Assembly (NCBI GenBank): GCA_009869945.1
Contig: WIXG01000280.1
Coordinates: 1-64,000, forward strand
Length of the DNA: 64,000 nucleotides
Direction: 5' to 3'
Source of the DNA: Mesaphorura yosii
Lineage: Eukaryota; Arthropoda; Collembola; Poduromorpha; Tullbergiidae
Below are positions 1-10,438 of this stretch, piece by piece. Position 1 is the first letter of the stretch, and every line of letters begins with the position of its first letter. The position numbers were made by a program, and so were the translations under genes. The notes beneath the pieces are model-generated. The model did no database searches. It saw nothing but the letters and a program-made list of their open reading frames with translations, and was not told the origin of the DNA.

Positions 1-26
1 AACCCCCCCCCCCCCCAAATCTGCAA

Positions 27-32
27 TCAGTT
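27..32 (+). promoter_or_regulatory. Candidate initiator of the WCA-domain gene
   Basis: TCAGTT here matches the arthropod initiator consensus TCAGTY and lies about 115 bp before the first in-frame ATG at 146. No TATA box can be assessed because the window begins only 26 bp upstream, just after a run of 14 C residues at 3-16. This is motif-based only. Confidence 0.35.
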
Positions 33-145
33 CACTCTTATCAGGCGCAATTTTAGTTCACCCGTCGCCCTAATCAGTGAATTTGGGAGTTAATTTTAAG
101 CCAGTGAAGTGAAGCAACTGTTCCTCAAGAAGGTGTCCGGGCAAA

Positions 146-2118
146 ATGTCCGATCAAAACGCAGCAGCCGCAGCTGCCGTGCCCGTGCAGCCGGCGTCAG
201 CACCAGCACCCAATTCGCTGCAGCTGCCGATGGCGACTCCGATAGGAGTCCCTCTACCAGGATTCGGGAACCTTGCCGAGCTCCGAGGCAAGTTGGAGAA
301 GAAAAGAAAGGAAATCGAAGCGGTCACGGTCATGAAAGAGTCAGCCACGGCGGCTGCAGCTGAGGAGGACAAGGATGAAGGGTACCACGAGCAGATGCCT
401 CCGCCAGCGCCAGAATCAGCATCAATTAATGTAAGTTAAATACTACTTAATACTGTTTATCGATTCGGCCTGCGCTACTCTTGACCGTTGTGTTTGTGTT
501 TGTATTTTAAGATCGTGCCACCGCCGCCGCCACCGCCCCCTCCGCCTTCGACACATACAGCGGACGAGAACTTGAACACTGACGAGGGGATGGCGAAGGG
601 GGTGATTGAGGTCGGAGCTTCGAAAGATGAGGTGGAGGCGCACGAGGGGTTGAAGCCACTTCAAAAAGTGATTGAAGAGAAGCGGGCGAGCCTCAATGCG
701 GTGCCGGTGAAGGTGAAGGACGACTCCACGGCGGTGGCGAACGGAGAGGCAGGGCCAGTGTCAATGATGGCGCAGTTGTCTGACAGACTTAAGACACGAG
801 TCACGGCAATGGACAGTCTGGACATCGAAAGCAGGCTCGCAGCTGACAAGGCGAAGGCGAAAGCCGATACACCTGCGCCATGGCTTGTGCAGGGAAAAAG
901 AAAGTCCTCCACTTCAAATACAGCTACTGTGGCCCAGCAAATGCCAGCATCTGCGCCAGCAGAAGACGATGAATTGAAGAAGCGGCTGGAGAGGAGAAAA
1001 ATCAAGAATGGCGAACTGCCAGCGCCAGCGGCAGCGCCTGTTGGAGGAGGCGAGAATGACGATGGATGTGGGCGTCGAAGCAATGACAAGAAGCCTCCAC
1101 CTCCTCCCGTTCCCAAGAAGAAGAAAAAGCCAGCAGTGACGCCAAAGCCAAAGTCTACGTCGGTTGGTAAGACAAGTCAGGGTGACAATTTGTTCCATGC
1201 CATTTCATCTTCTCTTGACAAGTGATGAGTTAATGCCATGCGCTCTTCGGTCTAGGTCTAGGAAACGGCGGCAAGGCACACGCCGCGGTCACTGCTTCAG
1301 CTTCAGACGAAGAGAAAGTAGCCGATCGGGATCCACATCCTCCTTCTGCTTCTTCGTCTTCGCCACCGCCTCCTGAGCCGGAACAACAAAACGGAGATCT
1401 GCAGAAGCAGGACACTGAGGACACAGCTGTCATTGTCATTACAGACCCGGAAGAATTCCTACCACCGCCTCATGTTATCCTCGGCAACAATGTCCAAGAC
1501 GGTGAAGAAGGTCAGGGCCTGGAGCACCAGGATCGAGGTCAACAAATAATTAATCCAGAGCCGCATCGAGAGAATGAAGCTTCCAGCTCCGCCTCCGCAT
1601 CAACGCCAGCGCCAGCACCAGAAAAAGAGCCTGAATCAGAGACTCTCGTAGCTGTGGCTGTCGCTTCGCCTGCACCTGCGCCTGAATCGGTTAAATCGGC
1701 CGCAGTTGCAGTTTCCATTCCTGCACCTCCGCCACCGCCGCCGCCTCCTCCGCCAGCTACACCAGCCTCTGCCATTGTCATTGCCATTCAGCCGACTGTG
1801 TCTGCGTCTGCATCTTTATCATCTCCATCGCAGGGCAAGGCAGTAACGAAAACGACTCCGACTTTGCCTGCGTCGAGCCCGAGTGGAATGCCGTCGAATC
1901 TTTTGGCCAGCATCCGAGCCTTCGGAAAGGAGAAGCGGACCCTGAAGAAGCCGAATACGGCGAGCGGACAGCCGGATTCATGCGTGCCTGCATTGGGCTC
2001 CGGTTCTTCGGACTTGAATGAAGCCCTCCGCCGAGCCATAAACGAACGTGCTGCTGCCATTCGGGATTCGGACGACGGCAGCGACAATGAAAGCGATGAC
2101 GATGCTGATTGGAATTGA
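146..2118 (+). CDS. Proline-rich protein with C-terminal WH2-connector-acidic (WCA) module, Arp2/3-activator-like
   Basis: Three exons join in frame: 146-430, 512-1166 and 1262-2118 (an alternative last acceptor gives 1256), encoding 598 residues. Long proline runs lie near residues 98-107 and 469-478. Near residues 526-543 is a WH2-like actin-binding motif with core LLASIR followed by LKK; its spacer is a few residues longer than in N-WASP. Residues 564-598 read as an amphipathic connector (ALRRAINERAAAIRDSDDG) and an acidic tail ending DADWN, the order that binds and activates the Arp2/3 complex in WASP-family proteins. No WH1 or CRIB/GTPase-binding domain is visible in exon 1, which is Ala/Pro-rich, so upstream control must differ or further exons lie before the window. 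Several Lys/Arg/Glu helices (for example ELKKRLERRK) occupy the middle. The start was chosen as the first ATG in good context (CAAAATGT). Actin-regulatory function is inferred from the tail only. Confidence 0.75.
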
Positions 2119-2200
2119 AAGTCGAGAACCACAATCCACAAAGATTTTATTCATTTTACATTTTAATTAATGACTGTTATTGACTTTTTACTTGTTATCA

Positions 2201-2206
2201 AATAAA
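2201..2206 (+). terminator. Poly(A) signal of the WCA gene
   Basis: AATAAA lies 83 bp after the stop codon at 2116-2118. A second copy is at 2301-2306, so two 3' ends are possible. The convergent secreted-protein gene ends at 2463, so the two 3' untranslated regions nearly meet or overlap. Confidence 0.6.
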
Positions 2207-2462
2207 GAATTAACAGATCGCTGAATTGTCAGCGTAGCAGAATCTTTTAAGAGCTAAAGTGTTTTACTTTAATATTTTACCTAATATGCTAAAGAGTTTA
2301 AATAAAGTCTTGCTCTTGTGTCCTGCTATCGTATTTTAAATTGCAGATTGCACATGGAATTTAATTGCACACAGGGGTTGAGATCGTCGGAATTTTGCAC
2401 GCACACATAATTAGGAAGCTCTTCAAATATCAAATTTTTTAAGCCCACCCAAAATTAAAAAA

Positions 2463-3413
2463 TTACAACTGCAGGCCAAGAAATTTGATGCCCAAGCCGC
2501 TTCGTGGGGGTGGCGGAGATGCAGGCGAAGGTAGCGGAGCCGCCTGCCGCTGTTGCTTTTTCTGCTGCTGCGGTGGCGGTCGAGCCGCTTCGACGGCGTT
2601 TCGTGGCTTCGGGCCAGATTTCTGTGTCTGGCGTCGTCTTCCGATTCCGAGCAGCCCGGGAATTTGCCGATTCCGGAGTGGCCACCTTCGGCGTGGAGGG
2701 CGAGGCCGTCCGCGTGTTCGGTCGTGCTCTTTGGCGGCCTGCTCAGACGCCGCTTCGGCTGGGCTCGGCTCAGGCGCAGGCGTCGTCGGCGTCGGTGCTG
2801 GCGTAGGCATGACGACCTGAATGATGATGGGTGCATGCGGTCTGTGCATGTGCGTGTAGACCTTCTTCATGTCCATCTTCTTGACCGTGATCGGCTTCCC
2901 AAAGTGCACGAGAGGCTTCTTCGGCTTGCGCCTCTCCGCCTCTGCCGCTTTCCGCCTCGCATGCTCCGCATTCGCCTCCCACGTGCTCAGGAGCGCGTTG
3001 CCCAGGTTTTGCGGGACAGACATGAGCGTGTCCCGCATGTCAGACACGAACGTGTGCATGCCGCTCATGAACTCGTCGTAGTCGACTCCGCCGTCCAGTG
3101 CGGCGGCGGACGAGCCGAAACTGTCGCCGTCGGCCGAGCCTGGGTTTGACGATGGCGGTGGCCGGCCTTGGTATTTGATTGGAGTAACGTATAACAGTTC
3201 GCTGCCGAGCATGTTGGGCACGGGTGGCTCGAGGTCGGGAATGCCTTGGGCCTGTTGAAGCTGCAGCTGGCGGAGGTGTGGCGGAGTGATGTCGACGACC
3301 GAAGCCTGCGACTCGAACTCGAGGCGGGAGCCGCCGTGGACACCCGGCAGCGTGCAGACGGAGAATATCAGCAGAAGCCCCACCAACGTCCTCGTCTTTG
3401 TCTTCGCCTTCAT
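2463..3413 (-). CDS. Secreted proline/alanine-rich basic protein of unknown function
   Basis: This is one uninterrupted frame of 316 codons. Residues 1-27 form a signal peptide: a basic start, the hydrophobic stretch LVGLLLIFSVCTL, and a likely cleavage after VHG. The central part (about 108-215) is predicted helical and charged, including HARRKAAEAERRKPKK and a KKMDMKKVYTHMHR segment. After it come a Pro/Thr/Ala stretch (PTPAPTPTTPAPEPSP) and a C-terminal third very rich in Arg, Gln and Pro. There are almost no cysteines in the mature protein, so it is not a disulfide-stabilised toxin or growth factor. I recognise no domain. It could be a cuticle, mucus or matrix component, or a precursor cut at its many dibasic sites. 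A minus-strand initiator-like TCAGTC (3477 to 3472) precedes the ATG by about 60 bp. A minus-strand ATTAAA at 2365-2360 may serve as poly(A) signal. Confidence 0.7.
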   Translation of the reverse strand: MKAKTKTRTLVGLLLIFSVCTLPGVHGGSRLEFESQASVVDITPPHLRQLQLQQAQGIPDLEPPVPNMLGSELLYVTPIKYQGRPPPSSNPGSADGDSFGSSAAALDGGVDYDEFMSGMHTFVSDMRDTLMSVPQNLGNALLSTWEANAEHARRKAAEAERRKPKKPLVHFGKPITVKKMDMKKVYTHMHRPHAPIIIQVVMPTPAPTPTTPAPEPSPAEAASEQAAKEHDRTRGRPRPPRRRWPLRNRQIPGLLGIGRRRQTQKSGPKPRNAVEAARPPPQQQKKQQRQAAPLPSPASPPPPRSGLGIKFLGLQL

Positions 3414-4930
3414 CCTGGCGGCAGCAAAGCTTTTTTTTTTCCTTTGCCTTGCCTTGAACTTGTATCGAAACGACTGATAAGATGTGATGGCGGACGTCGA
3501 ACGTGACTGTGGCGAAATTCGAAGATCGACTGATTGAAGAGGCCAACCTGCAATTAAGAAAATTCAAAATTCATTCAAGTCGAAGTTCACTTTCTATTCT
3601 TTCGTGCGTTGTGGCTCGATTTGATTATTTGATTACGTGATTTCCCAAAACACGCCAAATAAAAATCAACTCGCCATGGTGGTGCAGTAGCGAGTCGTCC
3701 GTCATCATCGTAAATGGTCACAAGTCATCAATAACCGCGTACAAACAAGCGTACAGTGTAAAAGACAATGTATGATCATTATACTTTAGTTTATAGTAAA
3801 AGAATCGAGTTACATTGAGCTGGTAATGGCATCACAGGTCGAAAGTCACATCAACATTCAAAGTCAAAGCCAAAGCCAAAGCCAAGTCAAGTTAGTCAAG
3901 CCAAGCTACCAAACCAAGAAAACTGGATTGGCGAGTGCAGCAGTCAACAGTAAAAGTTTAGGCTCGCATTTGAAAAGAGAAACTCGCCTCACTCAAGAAT
4001 CAAGACATCGTACCCAACGCCCTGGCCTCTTGTTTAACCCATCGTTGTATTTGAGTGTTTTGATTTGCACTTGTTCACTGTATTTGCTACATTGTTGTTA
4101 TTGCTGCTGCTGCTGAACGTCGCAATGGCAATTCGCAATTTGGCAATGTTCAACTTCAGTTATCAGTTTCAATTGCTCGCGCCTATGCTCATCCAATCCA
4201 GCTGGCTTCAGAAAGTCTTTGCCACGGACATGCCCGCATCGAATTTGCCGAGGTGCAATGAGATGAGAGCGACAAAGCCAAAACCTTCCTTCAATGTGTC
4301 ATGTCAAGTGGTTCATCCGTTCGTCATCTTTCATCCAGCAAGAAAACAATCCTTACCAAAGAATAAAACTTTATGGTCGGGGAATCTTCTGTGCCCAATT
4401 CAAGATGGATGACTCATTATCTCAAACAACCATGCGTGCTCGTGCAAATAGAAAAGAACAGCATGCTCTTGTTGGGTGCTTTTGTAAAGCACACGGCTTT
4501 AGCTGTATAAAGAAAATTTTGAAGTAAAAGCGCAAAGGAGGCGATCCTTGACGAAAATGCGAAAATGACGAATCATGCTACACGGCGTACTTGAGGTAGT
4601 TGCGCCAATAGCACCAAACATACTTGCCGCTGGTACAAGTGCCTTGGCTTTACGTCAGCGAGCACTGTGCTGTGCTTTGTATGCTTGTCCCGAAAAGATA
4701 ACAACTGCAATTGGTGTACACGGGCATGCGCGTGAGCCCTTTCTTGCTTAGGCTTGTGCTTAATCGTGTAGGACCTCGTGCACTTGCTTTCTTTTCTGTT
4801 CTGCAGCGTGAATGAATGGCGAATGGGCGTGTGTGCCTTTGATGGTCTTTCCGAAAGGAAAATCACGGCTGAAAGGAAGCCGGCAAGGTTACACGGCTCC
4901 AAGTGCACACGTGGACATGTATCCTGAAAG
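3414..4930. other. Intergenic region between divergent genes
   Basis: This separates the minus-strand secreted-protein gene from the plus-strand P450. It contains a short imperfect array of CAAAGC/CAAGC units at about 3855-3915 and AT-rich patches. Open frames here are short, repetitive and have no splice structure, so I see no gene. The left end should hold the promoter of the secreted-protein gene. Confidence 0.5.
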
Positions 4931-5010
4931 CCAATCAGCGTTCGGTTTAATCAAAAACAGGGGCATGGAAGCCTTTATAAAGGAGCATAATGTCCCGTTT
5001 CCGTTCAGTC
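4931..5010 (+). promoter_or_regulatory. Core promoter of the P450 gene (CCAAT, TATA, initiator)
   Basis: CCAAT is at 4931-4935, TATAAA at 4976-4981 (within TTTATAAAGG) and the arthropod initiator TCAGTC at 5005-5010. The T of the TATA box is 31 bp before the initiator A at 5007, the canonical spacing, which predicts transcription start at 5007 and a leader of about 135 nt before the ATG at 5142. Recognisable by motif and spacing alone. Confidence 0.75.
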
Positions 5011-5141
5011 GTGCGCAGGTTACTGGAGTCTAACAGTTGAAGAAACTTCTGACCGTACTTCCGAACTCTGCTTCTCCTTATAACACAAAGCACTCGTCCA
5101 ATTCTCGTCCGTCACTCGTCGATTCTGTGATTCTATCAATC

Positions 5142-7080
5142 ATGGCATTTTCACTGATTTTCGGCTACCACATTCTCACCATCGTCTTTGGAGCCATTGT
5201 TCTTGCGCTCGCGTACTTCTGGAATCAGAAGCCACCGAAGAATTTCCCACCAGGTTTGAATATTTGAATACCGCATTGCATTTCGCATTTGAATATTTGT
5301 GAACAGCTCCTCTGCTCAGTTAAAATAATCTGCATTTTCTCTAATTTTACATTGATTCAAAGGACCATGGGGCTACCCCATTATTGGACATCTGCCGATG
5401 CTCGGCACGAGAGGACACAAAGAAATAATCAAGTGGAAGGCCAAATACGGACCGATCATGGGAGTGAACTTTGCTTCGGAGTGGTAAGAAAGATCAAATC
5501 TGCATCTGCATTTAGAATTTAGTAAATATGGTGAATTAGGAATAATTAATTGGAGGGTGCCTGCTCTTTTTCAATTAGGGCCGTAATTATTTCCGACTTC
5601 AAGCTGATTAAGGAAGCGTACTACGATCTCAAGTTTGCTGGCCGCCCCAAAATTCCCGAACGCAGGCTGGTTGAAGGAGTCACCTTAACCAATGAAGATA
5701 CCGGTAAGTCGCCGTCAATGCCAGTGGACATGATATCAAATTCAAACTTTGTAAATTCCCGCCTCTACTCTGCTCGTTTTAGGGATCGTCTTTCGTGAGG
5801 GCAAACGCTGGATGGAGCTCCGTCGCTTCACTCTACGCCATCTCCGTGATTTCGGGTTCGGAACAAGTTCGGCGCAGAACATTTTCCAAGACGACATTCA
5901 AGAAACTATCGAGACCCTGAAAACGACGGCGGGAACCCCGACCGACGCCTCGGGTATGTTCACCCACGCAATTGTGAATGTTCTGTGGACGCAGATTGCA
6001 GGCGAGAGATTCAAGCAAGACGACCCGAAGTTGACCAAACTGGTGAAAATTATGACAGGGTAAGGAATATGAAAAAGTCTTCCTCAAGTTTAAAATCGAT
6101 TGGCCCTTTCTTGACTTGGAACATTCTTTGGTTTCAGAAATATTGGTCACAACAGCCTCGGGCAACTCATCGCAGCCTTCTTTCCACTCATCGGCAAGTA
6201 CGGTCCCGACTTCCTCACTCAACGAAGCGAACTCGAAAAACCCATCAAGGCGATCCTGAATTTCATGACCCCGGTCGTCGAGTCGCACTTGAAGTCTCAC
6301 GTGCCCGGCCATCCACGCTCGCTGATCGACGCCTACATCGATGAGCAGAAGAATTGCCAGGATCCGGAGTCTGTCTTCAATCTGGATAACAGTAAGTCAA
6401 TCTCCTCGGCCACTTCAAGTTTATGTGGTATGCTCGGCTAACTCGGCTTCCTTACAGAGCTGACACTCATCTTCACGGTTTCCGACCTTTTCCTCGCCGG
6501 CAGCGAGACTACGGCTACGACCATCTCGTGGATCTTCCTGTATCTGGCCAGATATCAGTACGTTCAGGACAAAGTCTTCGAGGAGGTCAACAAAGTGGTT
6601 GGACAGTACAGAATTCCGCAAATGACCGACCGTCCAGACATGCCCTACACCGAGTCGGTGGTCAACGAGGTCATGCGGGTCAATACTTTCAGCCCGCTCC
6701 TGTTTCACTCCACAATGGAGCCCGTCGACTTCCACGGCTACCACTTCCCGAAGGGCACGATGGTCTTTGCGAACTTGTACGATGCCCACAACCAAGTTGA
6801 CATTTGGGAGGATCCGGGCAACTTCCGCCCAGAACGCTTCATCAAGAACGGGAAGTTTGAACGGCACGAAGCACTCGTCGGATTCTCGCTTGGTAAACGC
6901 GTCTGCATCGGCGAAAAACTGGCGCTTGAAGAATTGTTCCTCTTCGTGTCATCGGTGATTCAAATCTTCCACATCACCTGCGACCCGAGCAAGCCGCCAC
7001 CGCCCTTCGAGCCAGCAGAATGCATGCTGAACATTCCCCAAGCTCACGAGCTGGTCTTTAATCTTAGAAAATACGATTAG
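5142..7080 (+). CDS. Microsomal cytochrome P450, arthropod CYP2 clan
   Basis: Six exons (5142-5253, 5363-5483, 5579-5703, 5783-6059, 6138-6391, 6458-7080) join without a stop to give 503 residues, a normal P450 length. The protein begins with a hydrophobic anchor of about 30 residues, followed by the proline hinge PPKNFPPGPWGYPIIG, which places it in the endoplasmic reticulum membrane. A WMELRRFTLRHLRDFGFG block is the C-helix region typical of clan-2 P450s. The I-helix oxygen-binding motif AGSETT, K-helix ExxR (EVMR), PERF and the haem-cysteine loop FSLGKRVCIG are all present, so it should be a functional monooxygenase using NADPH-P450 reductase. The substrate cannot be read from the sequence; clan-2 members include hormone-pathway enzymes and xenobiotic metabolisers. 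All introns are 66-109 bp GT-AG. A partial copy of its last exon lies at 11998-12163. Confidence 0.95.
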
Positions 7081-7159
7081 GCAAGGAACCTTGCCTTAGC
7101 ATGTAGTAAAGTACACAAACCAAATTCCATTTAATTTAAACGTAGCCGAACGTCCTGGG

Positions 7160-7165
7160 AATAAA
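7160..7165 (+). terminator. Poly(A) signal of the P450 gene
   Basis: AATAAA lies 80 bp after the stop. Directly at the stop is a 7-bp inverted repeat (GGCAAGG/CCTTGCC, 7080-7095) that would form a small hairpin in the mRNA; its role is unknown. Confidence 0.6.
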
Positions 7166-9189
7166 TTCTCTGTTACTAGTTTACTGAGCATTAACTGAGA
7201 AATGATTCCGTCCAGCCTTATAATAATTATGGATTAAATAAAAATGAATGAATGATTAAATAAATAAAATTGTGAACTTACAAACTGTCAACAACTGTTT
7301 TGTAATTCATAGTAGTTCGTTGTAAACCAGCAAACAAACACCAGTTACATTCATTTCATCAAGTTAAGCAGGCATGCCTACAAAACGAGCCGGCAGCGCA
7401 GCGTAGTAAAAAATCTCAACCGCAACCAATCGCAAGTTGTGTACATAAGTTATTTACCATAGACCCTTGATAAAAAGTGGAGTCGAACTATCCAACACCG
7501 CACATGATTTACATTCTTTCGAGCACATACACGGCCCCATTCATTAATCGTCAATCACGGTTAATTGATTAAACGTTGGAGACTATAGTATGGAGATTTG
7601 GTTTCAAGAAGGCGGGCGAGTAAGTTCTGGCTTTCAGTTTCGGTAGCCACAAAATTAGCAGCTGATTTGTGTGGTTTGTAAAAATGGGCGGTGCCAAAGG
7701 CTCCCGAGTGCGGCTAGTCGGGTTCGCAGAGTAACCTCGTTCTTTATATGTTGTTTGTGGTCTCAAGGCTTCTTAGTACCTTGGCGATCCAAGTGCTTTT
7801 CCCTCAAACCAACCATCATTCTTGTCCAGGTACTCTGGGACGAATTCATAGTCAAAGAATTAGGAAGGCTAGACGAAAATCTAAAGAAGATTACACGTGC
7901 AACTCAGTCAATTATCTAAGCTTTTAAAGTTGCAGTCGGGCCTGTGGGCATTCTCCGATATGAATTACCTGTTTCCCAATACAAATTAACAAATATGTAA
8001 TTAGAGTACATTCAACCAACCACGCATCACTAAATTGCATTCGCGGTTCACCATCGGGAATCATACATCGTTTGCATAAATTCGAATGAAGATTTTGCAA
8101 TGTTAACCAATTATACTGAGAGACGGAGGGCAGCCAGAATTTGACCCACCGGATTCTTCTGCAGTAGAAAAGTATTTTTTCCTGGTATTTCAACCCTATG
8201 TTTAACTAAGTTTCAATAAGCTCTCAGTAATTTTCACAGCTTGGGTGATTTCACAGTAATTGGGCTTGAATTTATTAGTTATTCGGTAGAGGTGGGGAGT
8301 GTTTCACAATTGGTACGCAATTTAGTGCTATATGCGACTTTATTTTAAATTCTATGGCAGAATCGCATCTTCCGAGTTTGACTCGGTGGTCCTTCGCCTG
8401 CACTGTGGAATTCTGAAAATCGACCTTGTGATCGTGATCGTGATTGTGACCTGACCTCGAAGGGGAACAGAACTTGAACCATAAAATGTCCTATGGTGTG
8501 GCCAGTCAGGCACAATTGGACTCGTGGTCTGGCCAGAAAGACGACTCACTCTTCTGCTTAATGATCTAGATTTGGACCTCAAAGATCGCCTGAACCTAAT
8601 GCGCATGCATTCGTTAGTTTTTAACCAATTACAATCCACAAGCTTTTCCCCAATGCTGAAATACGCTTGGTAGGCATGTAGGCACACTCCCGTTAGGGCA
8701 GGGAATCTCCTGAACGTTGAGGAATTGCTCTTTTCTTTCGCTAGTGACGACTGTGAAGCAGAGTCAAGCTGCGATGGCCAGTCGTTTATAAAATGTAGTC
8801 ATTGTGGCGTTACTTTGTGTTTTGAACACTTTTTTGTACAAAACTATAAACACTTTTAGAAAGTCGTGAATTGATGGTAATTGTAATGGTCAATATGTAC
8901 AAAATTTCAATTGTTTGCTATGAATGAAGTAATTGTGTCATGGAAAAGTAGCGTACTAGCAGTACCAAAGCACACCGGAACTACAAGCATACCAATTTTC
9001 AAAGTCGCGTATTTTTGCGAAATACGAGTTTTGCACACCAAAATCGGTTTGATACGACTCAGAGGGAGTAGTAGATCCAGAAAAGTACGGTGGCCACATT
9101 GGGCTCAATTCGCAGGTTAAACCTCACCCTTGTGAGTAACACCAAAAGTCTGCAGAAAGTTGGCGTTAACATTTGCATTAGTCTCGAAT
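7166..9189. other. Non-genic stretch with possible decayed coding pieces
   Basis: No intact gene is seen. A possible terminal exon (plus strand, about 7830-7919) follows a good acceptor and encodes VLWDEFIVKELGRLDENLKK plus ten residues and a stop, but no matching upstream exon was found. On the minus strand at 8352-8610 an Arg/Ser-rich frame alternates between reading frames, as expected of a decayed SR-type or mobile-element sequence. Together with the transposase remnant to the right, this looks like a mobile-element graveyard. Confidence 0.35.
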
Positions 9190-9907
9190 CATGCTCACTT
9201 AAAATATGCAAAGCACACTACAAATCTGTTGGTGCTGATGAAGAATCGAAAATACGCCTCATCCTTCTCGTTCGTACCGCTTTCATGGCTTAAAAAAAGG
9301 CTCATCATCATCGGTGGATGTCGCAGACAACAGGTTTTCTAGGCAGATCCGCATGAGCTGGCCAATTGACACTACGGGCCTGGTTTGGGTTTTTCTTCTG
9401 AGGCTGCTCAAATAAGCGCTCTGTTGTTTGGTGGTCGGTTCGCGTAAACCCTTGGCAGCAAAATTTTGTAAAATGAGCTTTGGTTTCTTCATGCCTGTCG
9501 TGAAGAGCCCGCAATTGCCATTTTGACTTCATTCGGGATGCCATTTTACTGTTTGCAGAGCGATCCTCATGATTGTGTGCAGCTCCTGTTCTGTACAATG
9601 TCACCATTTGCGAATTTGCGTGAAAATGAAGCATCAGATTGCTCCCGCATGTTCTTGACACTTTGCAGTTGTAAATGTGTTTTGCGCCGTCCATTGACTG
9701 ATTTACAATTCGCTTCCACCAGCTTTTCTCCTCTTTCACAGCTGCCATAGCCAAATTTGCGTCGTCGTAGCTTTCTACTTTGGTCCAACTCAGTTTCTTT
9801 CCCTTCCTTCGTTTAGGCATAATATTTTCAATTTCGGAGTTGGAGTACAAAGAACTTCCGGAATCGGACACATATACCAATGGTTGTGAGTTTTCCATTA
9901 CGGGCAA
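9190..9907 (-). pseudogene. Frameshifted Mutator-like (MULE) transposase remnant, N-terminal half
   Basis: Read on the minus strand, three frames continue one another. From 9907 to about 9490: a basic start (PKRRKGKKLSW), then a zinc-binding-like block with YNCKVSRTCGSN and AHNHE spacing, resembling the FLYWCH/WRKY-type DNA-binding domain that precedes many MULE transposases. From about 9490 to 9300 in a second frame: a helical segment PKLILQNFAAKGLREPTTKQ ... RRK ... SIGQL, a common MULE linker. After a run of seven T on the minus strand (plus 9294-9300) the third frame gives DEPFLSHESGTNEKDEAYFR and FFISTNRF before stops appear. The catalytic domain is not recovered. No terminal inverted repeats were found. 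The family call rests on remembered motif patterns, not a search. Confidence 0.5.
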
Positions 9908-10438
9908 GGTAGTTTCGGTTAGACTGCACTGCGAAACTGGTAGATTTGTAATGAGAACCTGTGTGCAAGTTTTAGAGTGAGCATGGATATAATTATGGAG
10001 ATAAAGAAGGTTTATTTATGGAGAATTGTGTCATTTCGGACATGTGCATTTTTTATAGTGGCATTATGGTATTTTTAAGGGTAATTATATAATGAGTCAT
10101 TATAAATCAGCGTATAATTTATGGCATTTATATTTGGCAATACATTTTCCTTCCCTACTTTGTCAATAAGCTGATATGACGCCTGGCTAATATTAAATCC
10201 TTAATCCATGCAATATTGCAGATTTAAGGACACAGATGTGCATTTCATTCAGAACGCCAAACTTCACTTCCAGTTGCTGACTACTCTTCTGAAGTGAACG
10301 CTTGGCACATGCGCAGTCGTTTAAGAGTTCCTTGCATACGGTTGTCCTATCTGAACATGACTGATGATGTAAGTTCAAGGTGGCTATTCTGCTTAAAAAT
10401 TGAGTAGATTACAATCTGGTAACCATTTGGATTTCTAG
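9908..10438. other. Upstream region of the kinase gene, 5' exon uncertain
   Basis: Mostly AT-rich. An open stretch on the plus strand ends in a strong donor (GTAAGT at 10369) in phase 0, which could be joined to the first cysteine exon at 10439 across a 70-bp intron. Its ATG at 10309 would start MRSRLRVPCIRLSYLNMTDD, which is not a convincing signal peptide. The true start of the kinase gene is therefore unresolved. Confidence 0.3.

Noticed and set aside
661-1116. Minus-strand frame of 151 codons over the WCA gene
   Set aside because: Mirror image of Pro/Ala/Lys-rich coding sequence; no start context or splice support.
3826-4116. Plus-strand frame with a Gln-Ser repeat and Cys-rich end
   Set aside because: It lies on a short CAAAGC-type repeat in the intergenic region, has no homology signal and no splice partner.
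7671-7919. Plus-strand frame ending in VLWDEFIVKELGRLDENLKK and a stop
   Set aside because: A terminal exon is conceivable because of a good acceptor, but no upstream exon or family could be matched.
8352-8687. Arg/Ser-rich minus-strand frame resembling an SR protein
   Set aside because: The RS-like composition shifts between frames and no RNA-binding domain is nearby. At best a decayed fragment.
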